Notes: generated from the sequence alone by a model not told the origin. Numbered from the stretch's first letter, positions 20,601 to 29,784 are shown. The stretch is 64,000 nucleotides of DNA from DATKAS01 sp963733765 (GCA_963733765.1 CAVTEI010000003.1:2170001-2234000), one strand, 5' to 3'. A program made the numbers and translations.

Positions 20601-21378
20601 CGCGCGTAAGCCGCTCATCAGCGGCAACTGGAAGATGCACCTCAACCACTTCGAGGCGTTGCAGACGGTGCAGAAGCTGCACTACGCCCTCACCAGGGCC
20701 GACTTCGACGCCGTGGATGTCACGGTGCATCCACCGTTCACCGATCTCCGCACCGTCCAGACGGCGATCGACTCCGATCACATGTCGATCGTGCTCGGCG
20801 CGCAGCACTGCCACTGGGAGGAGAAGGGGGCGTTCACCGGGGAGGTCGCGCCGGTCATGCTCGCGAAGCTGCAGGTGCGCTACGTGATCGCGGGCCACTC
20901 GGAGCGACGGCAGCTGTTCGGCGAGACCGACGACATGGTCAATCGCAAGGTGCGCGCGATCCTCGCTGCGGGGATGACCCCGATCCTGTGTGTCGGCGAG
21001 ACCCTCGACGAACATGAGGCGGGCGCGACCGAGGAGAGGGTGGTCGCGCAGTTGCGGGCCGGCCTCGCCGGCCTCGCAGGTGAGGCGATCGGCACCATGG
21101 TCATCGCCTACGAGCCGATCTGGGCGATCGGCACCGGGCGTACCGCCACCCCGGAGGATGCGCAGGCGGTATGTGCGCGGGTGCGGGCCGAGGTGCGGGA
21201 GATCGCGCGGGTCGAGGCCGCCACGTCGGTCCGGGTGCAATACGGGGGATCAGTCAAGGCGACGAACATCGCCGAGCTGATGGCGCAGCCCGACATCGAC
21301 GGGGCGCTCGTGGGCGGGGCGTGCCTCGATCCCGACGAGTTCGCCCGCATCGTCCAGTACCGGCTCCACGCCAGGTGA
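20590..21378 (+). CDS. tpiA: Triosephosphate isomerase
   Basis: TIM-barrel isomerase interconverting dihydroxyacetone phosphate and glyceraldehyde 3-phosphate, 262 residues. PLISGNWKMHLNHFEAL holds the phosphate-binding lysine. The catalytic histidine is in VIAGHSERRQLFGE, the catalytic glutamate in VIAYEPIWAIGTGRTA, and the phosphate loops are VQYGGSVKATN and ALVGGACLDPDEF. ATG 20590 was chosen; GTG 20578 in the same frame is possible. The start overlaps the pgk stop, so translation is coupled. A 274-base gap with a promoter for the ABC importer follows. Confidence 0.97.
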   Translation: MPADARKPLISGNWKMHLNHFEALQTVQKLHYALTRADFDAVDVTVHPPFTDLRTVQTAIDSDHMSIVLGAQHCHWEEKGAFTGEVAPVMLAKLQVRYVIAGHSERRQLFGETDDMVNRKVRAILAAGMTPILCVGETLDEHEAGATEERVVAQLRAGLAGLAGEAIGTMVIAYEPIWAIGTGRTATPEDAQAVCARVRAEVREIARVEAATSVRVQYGGSVKATNIAELMAQPDIDGALVGGACLDPDEFARIVQYRLHAR

Positions 21379-21652
21379 CCCTGCGCTGTTGACTGAGTGT
21401 CAGCGCGTGTTGTCAACAACCCGTAACGGTTGCTGTCCCCTTCCGCCGGGTAGCCCTCTGCTACCGTCGAAAACGGCCATCCGCCCTGGATAAAGGGGAG
21501 GTAGGACGGGTGCGCCGGAACCAAACCGTGCGGTCGAACGCCGGCCTTGCCGGGCGGTTCCCGCCGGTGGATCGCGTTGTCTGAGGCGGGTCTCCGCTGC
21601 AGAGGGAGGACGTGGATCCAGCTCCCCCCGCTCATACCAGGAGGTCCATTTC

Positions 21653-23380
21653 GTGAGACGAACCCCGAGGAGCGTCAAGGCTCTGGCCTTGCTGCTCGGT
21701 CTCGGCCTCTTCGCCGCAGCGTGCGGCGACGATGGCGATAGCAGCAGCGATACCGCAGGCGGCGCGGGCACTACCGCGGCAGCGGGTGCTGGCACCACGG
21801 CCGCGGCCGAGGGCGACCGCGTGCCCACTGGCGGCACGATCACCCTCGGTGCCGAGCAGTGGCCCGAGTGCATCAACCCGATCACGCAGTGTGCGAACTC
21901 GTCGTGGATGATCTGGACCACTTCGGCGCACGTCAACCCCGGCCTCTGGGAAACGACCGGCGATGGCGGCTTCGAGCCCACCGCTCTCCTTGCTGAGGAG
22001 CCGACGCTCGACAACGGCGGCATCACCGAGGACCCGTTCACGTTGACGCTGAAGCTGAATCCGGACGCGACGTGGGAGGACGGGACGCCGATCACCTCGG
22101 CCGACATCGACTTCACGTGGCGGGCGATCATGGACACCACGGGTTCCGTGACCACCGCAGGCTACGAGGTGATCGAGTCGATCGACACGACCGACCCGCA
22201 GACCGCGGTCATCGTGTTCCAGGAGAACTACGCGGCGTACAAGAACCTCTTCTTCCCGCTGCTGAAGGCAGCCGCGTTCCCCGACACGACGAACCTCGAG
22301 AACGAGATGGCCGACACCATGCCGTTCTCGTCCGGCCCGTGGCTCCTCGAGTCGTGGAGCCTCGAGCAGGCCGTGCTCGTCCCCAACCCGAACTACTACG
22401 ACGAGAGCAAGACCCCGCTCGTCGACCGGGTCGTGATGGTGCCGCTAGCGGATCAGGACACCGAGCTCGCCGCTCTGCTCTCGGGTCAGGTCGACGCGAT
22501 CTTCCCGCAGCCGGCCGCCGGCACCGAGCAGCGCCTGACCGATTCGAACATCGACTTCACGTTCGGCCTCGGCACGCAGTATGAGAACCTCTGGCTCCAG
22601 CAGTTCAAGGGTCCGCTCTCGGATCCGATCCTGCGCCAGGCGTTCGCGATGTCCGTCGACACCACGAAGATCATCGACACGATCTACAAGCCGATCGACC
22701 CCAACGCCACGCAGAACGGCTGCATGATCTGGGTGCCCACGATCGGCGAATGGTGTGACACGAGCCTCAACGAGGGCCTCTACGACCCCGAGGGGGCCGC
22801 CGCGCTGCTCGAGGAGAACGGCTGGGCCAAGGGCAGTGATGGCATCTGGGCCAAGGGCGACCAGCGGGCCACCATCCGCTTCACTGTCAACACGGGCAAT
22901 ACGCGTCGTGAGAACACCCAGGCGCTGCTGATCCCGGACATGGCCGAGAAGGGCTTCGAGCTCGTCGTGGACAACTCCGATGCTGCGACCTACTTCCAGC
23001 AGCGGCTACCCACGCTCGACGTCGAGCTGGCGATGTACATCAACGTCGCCACGCCCGACCCGACGCCGACCGGCATCATGTCGTGCGACGCCATCCCGAC
23101 GCCGGAGAACCCGTCGGGCCAGAACAACAGCGGCTACTGCAACGAGGAAGCGTCTGCCCTCATGGCCGCTTCCGACGCGGAGCTGGACGAGACCGCCCGC
23201 GTCGAGCAGATCCACCAGATCGGCAAGTTCATGGCGGACGACTTCGTCATGGTCCCGCTGATCCAGTTCCCGACGATGATCGCGTGGCGCACCGACCGCG
23301 TCGCCGGGCCGATTGACGCCGACGTCAGCAACTACCTCAGCGCCTACCGCAACCTGTACGACTGGACCGTCGTCAGCTAG
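21653..23380 (+). CDS. Peptide/nickel-type ABC transporter substrate-binding lipoprotein
   Basis: Extracytoplasmic solute receptor of the SBP_bac_5 (DppA/OppA) family, 575 residues. GTG 21653 is preceded by AGGAGG. The N-terminus has a lipoprotein signal, LLLGLGLFAAACGDDGD, so the mature protein is anchored through the lipobox cysteine near residue 25. A low-complexity Gly/Ala/Thr linker follows. The family core includes WEDGTPITSADIDFTWRAI and LRQAFAMSVDTTKIIDTIY. It heads a complete five-gene importer. Exact ligand (oligopeptide, dipeptide or other) cannot be assigned. Confidence 0.93.
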   Translation: MRRTPRSVKALALLLGLGLFAAACGDDGDSSSDTAGGAGTTAAAGAGTTAAAEGDRVPTGGTITLGAEQWPECINPITQCANSSWMIWTTSAHVNPGLWETTGDGGFEPTALLAEEPTLDNGGITEDPFTLTLKLNPDATWEDGTPITSADIDFTWRAIMDTTGSVTTAGYEVIESIDTTDPQTAVIVFQENYAAYKNLFFPLLKAAAFPDTTNLENEMADTMPFSSGPWLLESWSLEQAVLVPNPNYYDESKTPLVDRVVMVPLADQDTELAALLSGQVDAIFPQPAAGTEQRLTDSNIDFTFGLGTQYENLWLQQFKGPLSDPILRQAFAMSVDTTKIIDTIYKPIDPNATQNGCMIWVPTIGEWCDTSLNEGLYDPEGAAALLEENGWAKGSDGIWAKGDQRATIRFTVNTGNTRRENTQALLIPDMAEKGFELVVDNSDAATYFQQRLPTLDVELAMYINVATPDPTPTGIMSCDAIPTPENPSGQNNSGYCNEEASALMAASDAELDETARVEQIHQIGKFMADDFVMVPLIQFPTMIAWRTDRVAGPIDADVSNYLSAYRNLYDWTVVS

Positions 23381-23410
23381 CGAGGGTTGCCAGAGAGAAG
23401 AACTGGAGGG

Positions 23411-23438
23411 GGCGGTGCCCGGGCGACCGGGCGCCGCC
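23411..23438 (+). terminator. GC hairpin between binding-protein gene and permease genes
   Basis: A 12-bp inverted repeat (GGCGGTGCCCGG paired with CCGGGCGCCGCC, one G-U wobble) closes a GCGA tetraloop in the 90-base gap after the binding-protein stop. Such hairpins commonly protect the binding-protein mRNA or attenuate readthrough so that the receptor is made in excess over the permeases. No U-tract follows, so partial termination or processing is more likely than full termination. Confidence 0.55.
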
Positions 23439-23470
23439 TCCTCTAACGTTGGGCGAAGGGGAGGTGAACG

Positions 23471-24448
23471 TTGACCAGATTCGTCGTCAAGCGAGCACTG
23501 TGGGCGATCCCCACGCTCCTGATCGCGAGCATCCTGGTCTTCATCGCCGTTCGGTCCTCGACCGACCCGCTCGCCGCCCTCGCCCGCAACCCCCGCGCCA
23601 GTCCGGAGGAGCTCGAGGAGTACCGGCGCAGCCTCGGGCTCGACAAGTCGCTGCCCATGCAGTACTGGACGTGGCTCAAGTCGTTCGTCATGTTCGACTG
23701 GGGCAAGTCGCTCTCATCGCGCCGTGAGGTGTGGCCCGACCTCCAGCGCGCGCTCTTCAACACGATCGTGCTCGGCACCTTCGCGTTCATCATCACCATC
23801 TCCGTCGGGGTCACGCTCGGGATCCTCTCGGCCCTGCGCCAGTACTCGAAGTTCGACAACATCTCGACGGGGTTCTCGTTCTTCAGCCTCTCCATCCCGC
23901 AGTTCTGGTTCGCCCTCATCCTTCAGCTGTTCTTCGCGATCACGCTGACGAAGTGGTTCAACCTGGACAAGCCCTTCCTTCCAGTAGCCGGGGTCTACCC
24001 GCCGGGCCACGAGGGGTTCGACCCGTGGCTGCGGGTGAAGCACCTCATCCTCCCGGCGCTGGTCGTCGCCTTCCAGGGCATCGCCATCTACAGCCGGTAC
24101 ATGCGCGCCTCCATGCTCGAGGTCATGAACTCCGACTACATGCGGACCGCGCGGTCCAAGGGCATCAGCGAGAAGCGGGTCATCATGCGCCACGGGGTCC
24201 GCAATGCCCTGCTTCCGGTGGTCACCTACGCCGCGCTCGACATCGGTGCCATCGTCGGCGGCCTCGTGATCACCGAAGCGATCTTCGAGTACCCCGGCAT
24301 GGGCCGGTTCTTCATCGACGCGTACAACAACGGCGACTACACCCAGATCCTGCCCTGGATGATGGTCGTCGTGTTCTCGGTCATCCTCTTCAACCTGTTC
24401 GCTGATCTCGCCTACGGGTGGCTCGATCCGAGGATCCGCCTTGACTGA
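23471..24448 (+). CDS. ABC transporter permease, DppB type
   Basis: 325-residue inner-membrane permease of the peptide importer. TTG 23471 follows GGGGAGG and gives MTRFVVKRALWAIPTLLIAS, the usual first membrane span and start of this family. The periplasmic loop has LGLDKSLPMQYWTWLKSF, and later ILSALRQYSKFDN. The EAA loop contacting the ATPases is DYMRTARSKGISEKRVIMRH, followed by GGLVITEAIFEYPGMG. Six membrane spans expected. The stop overlaps the start of the second permease. Confidence 0.93.
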   Translation: MTRFVVKRALWAIPTLLIASILVFIAVRSSTDPLAALARNPRASPEELEEYRRSLGLDKSLPMQYWTWLKSFVMFDWGKSLSSRREVWPDLQRALFNTIVLGTFAFIITISVGVTLGILSALRQYSKFDNISTGFSFFSLSIPQFWFALILQLFFAITLTKWFNLDKPFLPVAGVYPPGHEGFDPWLRVKHLILPALVVAFQGIAIYSRYMRASMLEVMNSDYMRTARSKGISEKRVIMRHGVRNALLPVVTYAALDIGAIVGGLVITEAIFEYPGMGRFFIDAYNNGDYTQILPWMMVVVFSVILFNLFADLAYGWLDPRIRLD

Positions 24449-25448
24449 GGTCCGCTCCGACGCCGAGGCAGCTCTCCAGCCGCCCGCCGACGACGTGCTC
24501 GAGGTGGGCGAGGTCCGGGAGCACGAGATCGTCGAGGCCGAGGCCGAGCAGGTCGCTCCGGTCTCGCTGTCGCCCCGCACGCTCGCGTGGCGACGCTTTC
24601 GACGGCACAAGCTGGCGATGGTCAGCGCCGTGATCCTGATCCTGCTGAGCCTCATGGCGCTGTTCGCCGGGATCGTCGCGCGGTACCCCTACGACAAGAC
24701 CGGGGTTGGTCCGGTGTTCCAGGGACCGAGCGGCGCGCACTGGTTCGGCACCGATGCGATCGGCCGCGACCTTTACAGCCGCGTCGTGTACGGGGGCCGG
24801 ATCTCGCTCGCGGTCGGATTCGCGGTCGCGATCGTCGCGACGGTCATCGGCACGATCATCGGCGCGACCTCGGGCTACTTCGGCGGGAAGCTCGACAACG
24901 CGATGATGCGGGTCACCGACCTGTTCATCGCGCTGCCGTTGCTCGTTGTGCTGATCCTGATGCGGAACCTCCCCAACCGCCAGCCATGGGCGCACACCGT
25001 CATGGGCGACGCAGGGAGCATCCGGGCGACGGTCATCGTCCTGTCGCTCTTCTTCTGGATGACGACCGCGCGCATCGTCCGCGGCGTGGTGATGTCTCTG
25101 AAGCACAAGGAGTTCGTCGAAGCGGCGCGAGCACTTGGAGCGGACGACCGGCGCATCATCGCGAAGCATCTGCTGCCGAACTGCGTCGGCGCGATCGTGG
25201 TCGTCGTCACACTGAATGTCGCGGCCGCGATCCTCCTCGAGTCCGCGCTCTCGTTTCTCGGGTTCGGTGTAAGCCCGCCCGTGCCGACGTGGGGAAACCT
25301 CCTCTCCGACAGCAAGGGCTACTTCGCCATCGCCCCCTGGCTCATCTGGTTCCCGGGGTTGGTGGTCGTGGCCACGGTTCTCGCTGTCAACTTCGTCGGC
25401 GACGGTCTCCGCGACGCGCTCGATCCTCGCCAGCAGAAGATCGGCTGA
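24441..25448 (+). CDS. ABC transporter permease, DppC type
   Basis: 335-residue second permease. TTG 24441 overlaps the previous stop by eight bases. It has a hydrophilic acidic N-terminal tail of ~45 residues before WRRFRRHKLAMVSAV, the N-terminal OppC-like segment, then HWFGTDAIGRDLYSRVVYG, a strong family motif. The EAA loop is KEFVEAARALGADDRRIIAK, followed by LLESALSFLGFGVSPPVPTW. The stop overlaps the ATPase start (TGATG). It forms the transmembrane channel with the DppB-type protein. Confidence 0.93.
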   Translation: MTEVRSDAEAALQPPADDVLEVGEVREHEIVEAEAEQVAPVSLSPRTLAWRRFRRHKLAMVSAVILILLSLMALFAGIVARYPYDKTGVGPVFQGPSGAHWFGTDAIGRDLYSRVVYGGRISLAVGFAVAIVATVIGTIIGATSGYFGGKLDNAMMRVTDLFIALPLLVVLILMRNLPNRQPWAHTVMGDAGSIRATVIVLSLFFWMTTARIVRGVVMSLKHKEFVEAARALGADDRRIIAKHLLPNCVGAIVVVVTLNVAAAILLESALSFLGFGVSPPVPTWGNLLSDSKGYFAIAPWLIWFPGLVVVATVLAVNFVGDGLRDALDPRQQKIG

Positions 25449-26485
25449 TGGCGGTCACGACGCCGGGCGCGGCGAGCGCGCGGGAGGGTGCCGCGGCGGG
25501 TGAGCCCGTGCTCGAGATCCGCGACCTTCACGTCACGTTCCCCACTGAAGACGGTCCCGTGTACGCGGTGCGGGGGAACGATCTCGTCGTCCATGCCGGC
25601 GAGGTGCTCGGTGTCGTGGGAGAGTCAGGGTCGGGCAAGTCCGTGACGATGCTCGCGGTGATGGGGCTGCTGCACAGGACGGCCCGGATCTCTGGGTCAG
25701 CGACGTTCCGCGGCACCGAGCTCATCGGGCTCGAGGCGAGCGAGGCCCGCAAGTACCGCGGGGCAAAGATCGCCATGATCTTCCAGGATCCGCTGACCGC
25801 ACTGAACCCGGTGCTGCGCGTCGGTGATCAGATCGCCGAGGCCGTGCAGGCGCACCAGGACCTCAACGGCGACGCGGCCATGAAGCGTGCGATCGAGATG
25901 CTCGACCTGGTGGGCATCCCCCAGTCGAAGACACGAGCACGTCAGTACCCCCACGAGTTCTCCGGCGGCATGCGGCAGCGAGCGATGATCGCGATGGCGA
26001 TCTGCAACGACCCCGAAGTGCTCATCGCGGACGAGCCCACGACTGCGCTCGATGTCACGATCCAGGCGCAGATCCTCGAGGTCATCCAGCAGGTCCAGGA
26101 GCTGACCCGCACCGCGATCGTCTTCATCACGCACGACCTCGGTGTCATCGCCCGTCTCGCTCATCGTGTTCGGGTGATGTACGCGGGTCGCAGCGTGGAG
26201 CTCGCGAACATCGACGACCTGTTCGAGAACCCCGCACATCCCTACACCGTGGGGCTGTTGAGCTCGATCCCGACCGGTCAGGCGCACCGGCTGCGTCCGA
26301 TCCCCGGGTCGCCGCCGAACATGCTGGCCCCCCCGCCGGGCTGTGCCTTCGCACCACGGTGCAAGTACTCGGCGGAGATCTGCACGGTCGAGGTACCGAA
26401 CCTCCGGCTCGTCGGCGCGCACGACCAAGAGGCGGCCTGCCACTTCAGCGAGCAGCTCATTGGCCACTGGGACATCCAGCAGTGA
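25448..26485 (+). CDS. ABC transporter ATP-binding protein, DppD type
   Basis: 345-residue ATPase starting at ATG 25448 inside the previous stop. Motifs in order are Walker A GVVGESGSGKSVTMLAVM near residue 60, Q-loop IFQDPLTALNPVLRVGDQ, signature EFSGGMRQRAMIAMAI, Walker B VLIADEPTTALDVTIQAQIL and switch histidine FITHDLGVIARLA. The C-terminal oligopeptide-transporter extension has HPYTVGLLSSIP and the cysteines CAFAPRCKYSAEIC...ACHF, which bind an iron-sulfur cluster in some family members. A longer open frame upstream is out-of-frame noise from the permease gene. Confidence 0.95.
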   Translation: MAVTTPGAASAREGAAAGEPVLEIRDLHVTFPTEDGPVYAVRGNDLVVHAGEVLGVVGESGSGKSVTMLAVMGLLHRTARISGSATFRGTELIGLEASEARKYRGAKIAMIFQDPLTALNPVLRVGDQIAEAVQAHQDLNGDAAMKRAIEMLDLVGIPQSKTRARQYPHEFSGGMRQRAMIAMAICNDPEVLIADEPTTALDVTIQAQILEVIQQVQELTRTAIVFITHDLGVIARLAHRVRVMYAGRSVELANIDDLFENPAHPYTVGLLSSIPTGQAHRLRPIPGSPPNMLAPPPGCAFAPRCKYSAEICTVEVPNLRLVGAHDQEAACHFSEQLIGHWDIQQ

Positions 26486-27513
26486 GCACTATCGCGGTCG
26501 AGGCGAGCGTTCCCGACGCGCCGCCGATGCCCCCGATCCTGCGGGTCGAGCACCTCGTGAAGAACTTCAACGTCACGAGCCACAAGGGCATCAAGTCCAT
26601 CAAGGGTGTCGTGCAGGCGGTCTCGGACGTGTCGTTCGCGATCGCTCCGTCGCAAACCCTCGGTCTCGTCGGTGAGTCCGGCTCGGGCAAGTCGACGGTC
26701 GGTCGTTGCATCCTCCGCTTGATCGAGCCGACGTCGGGGTCCGTGTACTTCCGGGACCAGGAGGTCACCACGCTGGGCCTCCGCCAGATGCGCGCGCTGC
26801 GCCGGGAGATGCAGATCGTGTTCCAGGACCCCTATGCGTCGCTCGATCCTCGGATGACGATCGGCGCCGCGGTCGCCGAGCCGCTTGTCATCAACAAGGT
26901 GCCCGGGGATCATCGGAGCCGAGTCGAGGAGTTGCTGGCGCTCGTCGGGCTGAACCGGCACCACGCAAACCGCTATCCCCATGAGTTCTCCGGTGGACAG
27001 CGCCAACGCGTGGGTGTCGCTCGAGCGCTCGCCCTCGACCCGTCGGTGATCGTGCTCGACGAGCCGGTCTCCGCGCTCGACGTCTCGATCCAGGCCGGCG
27101 TCGTGAATCTCCTCGAGGACCTGCAGGATCGACTCGGGCTCGCGTACCTCTTCATCGCCCACGACCTCTCGGTGGTGCAGCACATCTCGGACGTCGTCGC
27201 GGTGATGTACCTCGGCAAGCTCGTCGAGATGGCGCCGGCCGACGACCTCTACACAAAGGCCGCGCATCCGTACACGCAAGCCCTGTTGTCGGCGATCCCC
27301 ATGGCGGACCCGAAGAAGGAGCGCAAGCGCAAGCGGATCGTGCTCACCGGCGATGTGCCCAGCCCCATCGACCCGCCCAGTGGTTGCCGGTTCCGCACCC
27401 GCTGCTGGAAGGCCCAGGACATCTGCGCGACGGAGGAGCCGGCTCTGATCGACCGTGGACAGGGCCACCCCGTGGCCTGCCACTTTGCCGAGCTCGCTGC
27501 TGAGCTGGTCTGA
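26482..27513 (+). CDS. ABC transporter ATP-binding protein, DppF type
   Basis: 343-residue second ATPase of the importer. GTG 26482 overlaps the previous stop (GTGA). Walker A LVGESGSGKSTVGRCIL, Q-loop VFQDPYASLDPRMTI, signature EFSGGQRQRVGVARALALDP, Walker B VIVLDEPVSALDVSIQAG and FIAHDLSVVQHISD are intact. The C-terminal extension has HPYTQALLSAIP and a cysteine cluster CRFRTRCWKAQDIC...ACHF. It closes the five-gene operon; a 14-base direct repeat begins at its stop codon. Confidence 0.94.
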   Translation: MSTIAVEASVPDAPPMPPILRVEHLVKNFNVTSHKGIKSIKGVVQAVSDVSFAIAPSQTLGLVGESGSGKSTVGRCILRLIEPTSGSVYFRDQEVTTLGLRQMRALRREMQIVFQDPYASLDPRMTIGAAVAEPLVINKVPGDHRSRVEELLALVGLNRHHANRYPHEFSGGQRQRVGVARALALDPSVIVLDEPVSALDVSIQAGVVNLLEDLQDRLGLAYLFIAHDLSVVQHISDVVAVMYLGKLVEMAPADDLYTKAAHPYTQALLSAIPMADPKKERKRKRIVLTGDVPSPIDPPSGCRFRTRCWKAQDICATEEPALIDRGQGHPVACHFAELAAELV

Positions 27514-27545
27514 CTGCAGGTCTTATTGCCAGGTCTGACTGCAGG
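27507..27545 (+). repeat. 14-bp direct repeat, period 25, after the ABC operon
   Basis: GGTCTGACTGCAGG occurs at 27507-27520 and again at 27532-27545, separated by TCTTATTGCCA. The first copy contains the TGA of the last ABC gene. It looks like a short duplication in the secG leader; no known protein site was recognised. Confidence 0.6.
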
Positions 27546-27577
27546 GTCCCGCGACCCCGCTGGTAACCTCGGAACCC

Positions 27578-27808
27578 GTGCTCACCGCCCTCGTCCTCGT
27601 TGTCGACGTGATCGCCGGCCTGGTCATGGTCTTCCTCGTGCTGCTGCACAGCGGGAAGGGCGGCGGCCTGTCGGACATGTTCGGCGGTGGCATCGGGTCG
27701 GCGGCGATGGGCTCGACCGTCGTGGAGAAGAACCTCGATCGCATCACCGTGGTGGTGGCGCTGGTCTTCATCTTCTGCACGATCGGACTCGGTCTGCTCA
27801 TCGACTGA
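27578..27808 (+). CDS. secG: Preprotein translocase subunit SecG
   Basis: 76-residue small membrane subunit of the Sec translocon. Two hydrophobic segments (LTALVLVVDVIAGLVMVFLV and VVVALVFIFCTIGLGLLI) flank the conserved cytoplasmic loop LLHSGKGGGLSDMFGGG. GTG 27578 lies eight bases after TAACCT (27564-27569), so the transcript is probably leaderless. secG next to the gap-pgk-tpiA block is typical for actinobacteria; here a whole ABC importer has come between. Confidence 0.93.
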   Translation: MLTALVLVVDVIAGLVMVFLVLLHSGKGGGLSDMFGGGIGSAAMGSTVVEKNLDRITVVVALVFIFCTIGLGLLID

Positions 27809-27842
27809 GCCAGCACGCTTTCGCTACAGTCAACGGCCCCAC

Positions 27843-27926
<84 letters not shown>

Positions 27927-27961
27927 CGAACACCGCCTAGTGGCGCAAGGTTTCGGGCGAC

Positions 27962-28126
27962 TCATTCGGAGTCTGCTACCGGTCTGCTACCGCCAGCAGC
28001 GATTAGCGCAGCGACGGCGTCGGCGGCACACGCGTGCATCGGCTCGCTGACGTGGCTGTAGGTGTCCAATGTGATCGCGATCCCGGCATGGCCGAGACGT
28101 TCCGAGACGACCTTCGGGTTGGATAC
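27962..28126 (-). pseudogene. Tyrosine recombinase (phage/plasmid integrase) 3' remnant
   Basis: On the minus strand, reading toward tRNA-Leu, about 54 codons encode NPKVVSERLGHAGIAITLDT and YSHVSEPMHACAADAVAAL. This is the C-terminal end of a phage-type tyrosine integrase with the conserved LGH histidine motif and the catalytic tyrosine in TYSHV. Nothing upstream (28127-28301) continues the protein; the catalytic RHXXR part is gone. The rest of this 375-base gap between the tRNA and the FHA gene shows no other gene. It is a scar of an element once integrated at the tRNA. Confidence 0.82.
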
Positions 28127-28301
28127 AGAAGGAGGGGAGTGCGACGAGGTCGAGCGGGACCGGGGACCGTACCGCCCGGTCTGCACCGGCCCCGCCCGAC
28201 CCGTTACCCTTCGGCGACAGCGCGGGCCGGAGCGATGGGTCGGACGACTCGTTCGCCGGCGGTGGCGACGCGCGGTGGCGTGACCTGACACGCTGAACCC
28301 C

Positions 28302-29246
28302 ATGGGCGCGACGTTCGTCACGATCCGGACCCCGAACCGCCAGGCCTTCACGGTGGTGCTCGACGCCCGTATCGAACTCGGCCGAGAGGCGGACGGAATA
28401 GTCGTGGTCGACAATCGCGCCTCGCGCCGTCACGTCGCGTTGGAGCCGGGGCCCGGCGACACGGTGGTCGTCACGGATCTCGGCAGCTCGAACGGCACCA
28501 CCCTCGACGGTCTCCCCGTCGAGGGGCCGACTGCTGCACGCGCCGGCTCGGTGGTGAAGATCGGCGATACGCGAGTCGAGATCGGGATGAGCAGCAGCGC
28601 CCCGGTCCGCACCGCGACCCACATGCGGACCACGGTCGATACCACGGAGACGGGGCGGTCGAGCATCGACGAGGTCGCGGATGCGGTCGTCGAGGACCTC
28701 AGCGTGCAGGTACTCGGCGCCGTCGCGGACGAACCGGGCACGCTCACCGTGGTGTTCGGCGACATCGAGTCGTCGACGGCGCTCGCCATCGCGCTCGGTG
28801 ACTCCGCGTGGCTCGACCTCCTGAGACGCCACGACGCCCTCGTACGCGCGCACGTCGACGCACACGGTGGTCGCATCGTCAAGCACCAGGGCGACGGGTA
28901 CATGCTCTGCTTCCGGAGCGCGCACTCGGCGATCTTCTGTGCGATTGGCATTCAGCGCGACCTCGCGCGTCGGGAGTGGTGTGCCGACTACGAGTTCCGG
29001 GAGCGCATGGGCATGCACACCGGCGAGGTCGTGATGGACGACACCGGAGACCTCTTCGGCAAGCACGTGGTCGTCGCCGCCCGCATCGCGGCGCTTGCGG
29101 ACGGCGGTGAGATCCTCGTCTCGTCCCTGGTGCGTCAGATCGCGGAGCCACGCGGCGCCGTCACGTTCGTGTCTCCGCGCGATGTGGAGCTACGCGGGAT
29201 CAGCGGCGTCGAGACAGTGTGGACCGTCACCTGGCGCGAGGAGTAA
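28302..29246 (+). CDS. FHA domain-class III adenylate/guanylate cyclase fusion
   Basis: 314 residues from ATG 28302. Residues ~10-95 form a forkhead-associated domain (IELGREADG, RASRRHVALE, VTDLGSSNGTTLDG) that should bind phosphothreonine. After a ~45-residue linker comes a class III nucleotidyl cyclase catalytic domain with metal aspartates in VVFGDIESSTAL and KHQGDGYMLCF, and MGMHTGEV, VVAARIAAL. It lacks membrane segments. The FHA module and the Ser/Thr kinase two genes downstream suggest that phosphorylation controls cyclic-nucleotide synthesis. Whether the product is cAMP or cGMP cannot be read safely. Confidence 0.9.
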   Translation: MGATFVTIRTPNRQAFTVVLDARIELGREADGIVVVDNRASRRHVALEPGPGDTVVVTDLGSSNGTTLDGLPVEGPTAARAGSVVKIGDTRVEIGMSSSAPVRTATHMRTTVDTTETGRSSIDEVADAVVEDLSVQVLGAVADEPGTLTVVFGDIESSTALAIALGDSAWLDLLRRHDALVRAHVDAHGGRIVKHQGDGYMLCFRSAHSAIFCAIGIQRDLARREWCADYEFRERMGMHTGEVVMDDTGDLFGKHVVVAARIAALADGGEILVSSLVRQIAEPRGAVTFVSPRDVELRGISGVETVWTVTWREE

Positions 29247-29256
29247 CCTTTCGGGG

Positions 29257-29766
29257 GTGCGCGCAGGGAAGTCACTCGCATCGGTCCTGGTCACGCCGGT
29301 CCTGATCGCGTCGATCGCGCTGTTGTCGGGGTGCGGTGACGACGACGATGGCGACGACGCGAGTTCGTCGGCGACGGAGGCACCGGCAGCGTCAACGGAG
29401 GACGACGGGCAGAACGCGTGTCCGGTCGACGGATGCACCGTGACCATCAGCGACGTGCAGAAGGATGGCGAGGAACTCCGGATCACCTGGGAAGCGAACT
29501 TCGCGCCTGACTTCTCGAAGAACCACATTCATGTCTTCTGGGACACCTACAGCGCGGATCAGGTCAGCGACGACGCGGCCGACCGGGGAGTCGAGCAGGG
29601 CGAATGGGTGCCGACCGACGAGTACCCGGAGTTCGTCACGGAGGGCCCAGTGTCGACCGGAGCCCGTGGCGATTCGACGACACTGTGTGTGACGGCTGGA
29701 GACCGTGACCACATCGTGATCGACTCGTCACTCGTCGACTGCTTCGAGGTATCCGAACTCCTTTGA
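29257..29766 (+). CDS. Putative lipoprotein of unknown function
   Basis: 169 residues. GTG 29257 lies seven bases after a TAACCT box (29244-29249) that overlaps the cyclase stop codon. The signal ends VLIASIALLSGCGDDDDGDD with a lipobox LSGC, then an acidic, Ser/Ala-rich tether. The globular part (CTVTISDVQKDGEELRITWE, NHIHVFWDTYSADQVS) matches no family I recognise; it has paired cysteines (CPVDGC) and a beta-rich look. It sits between the FHA-cyclase and the large kinase, so it may be the extracellular sensor or ligand protein of that locus; this is inference. Confidence 0.72.
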   Translation: MRAGKSLASVLVTPVLIASIALLSGCGDDDDGDDASSSATEAPAASTEDDGQNACPVDGCTVTISDVQKDGEELRITWEANFAPDFSKNHIHVFWDTYSADQVSDDAADRGVEQGEWVPTDEYPEFVTEGPVSTGARGDSTTLCVTAGDRDHIVIDSSLVDCFEVSELL

Positions 29767-29784
29767 CGCCCTGAAGGGGGTTCC

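Noticed and set aside
24587..25447. N-terminal extension of the DppD-type ATPase upstream of 25448
   Set aside because: The extension is Arg/Pro-rich out-of-frame sequence of the permease gene; the ATPase family starts at ATG 25448 overlapping the permease stop.
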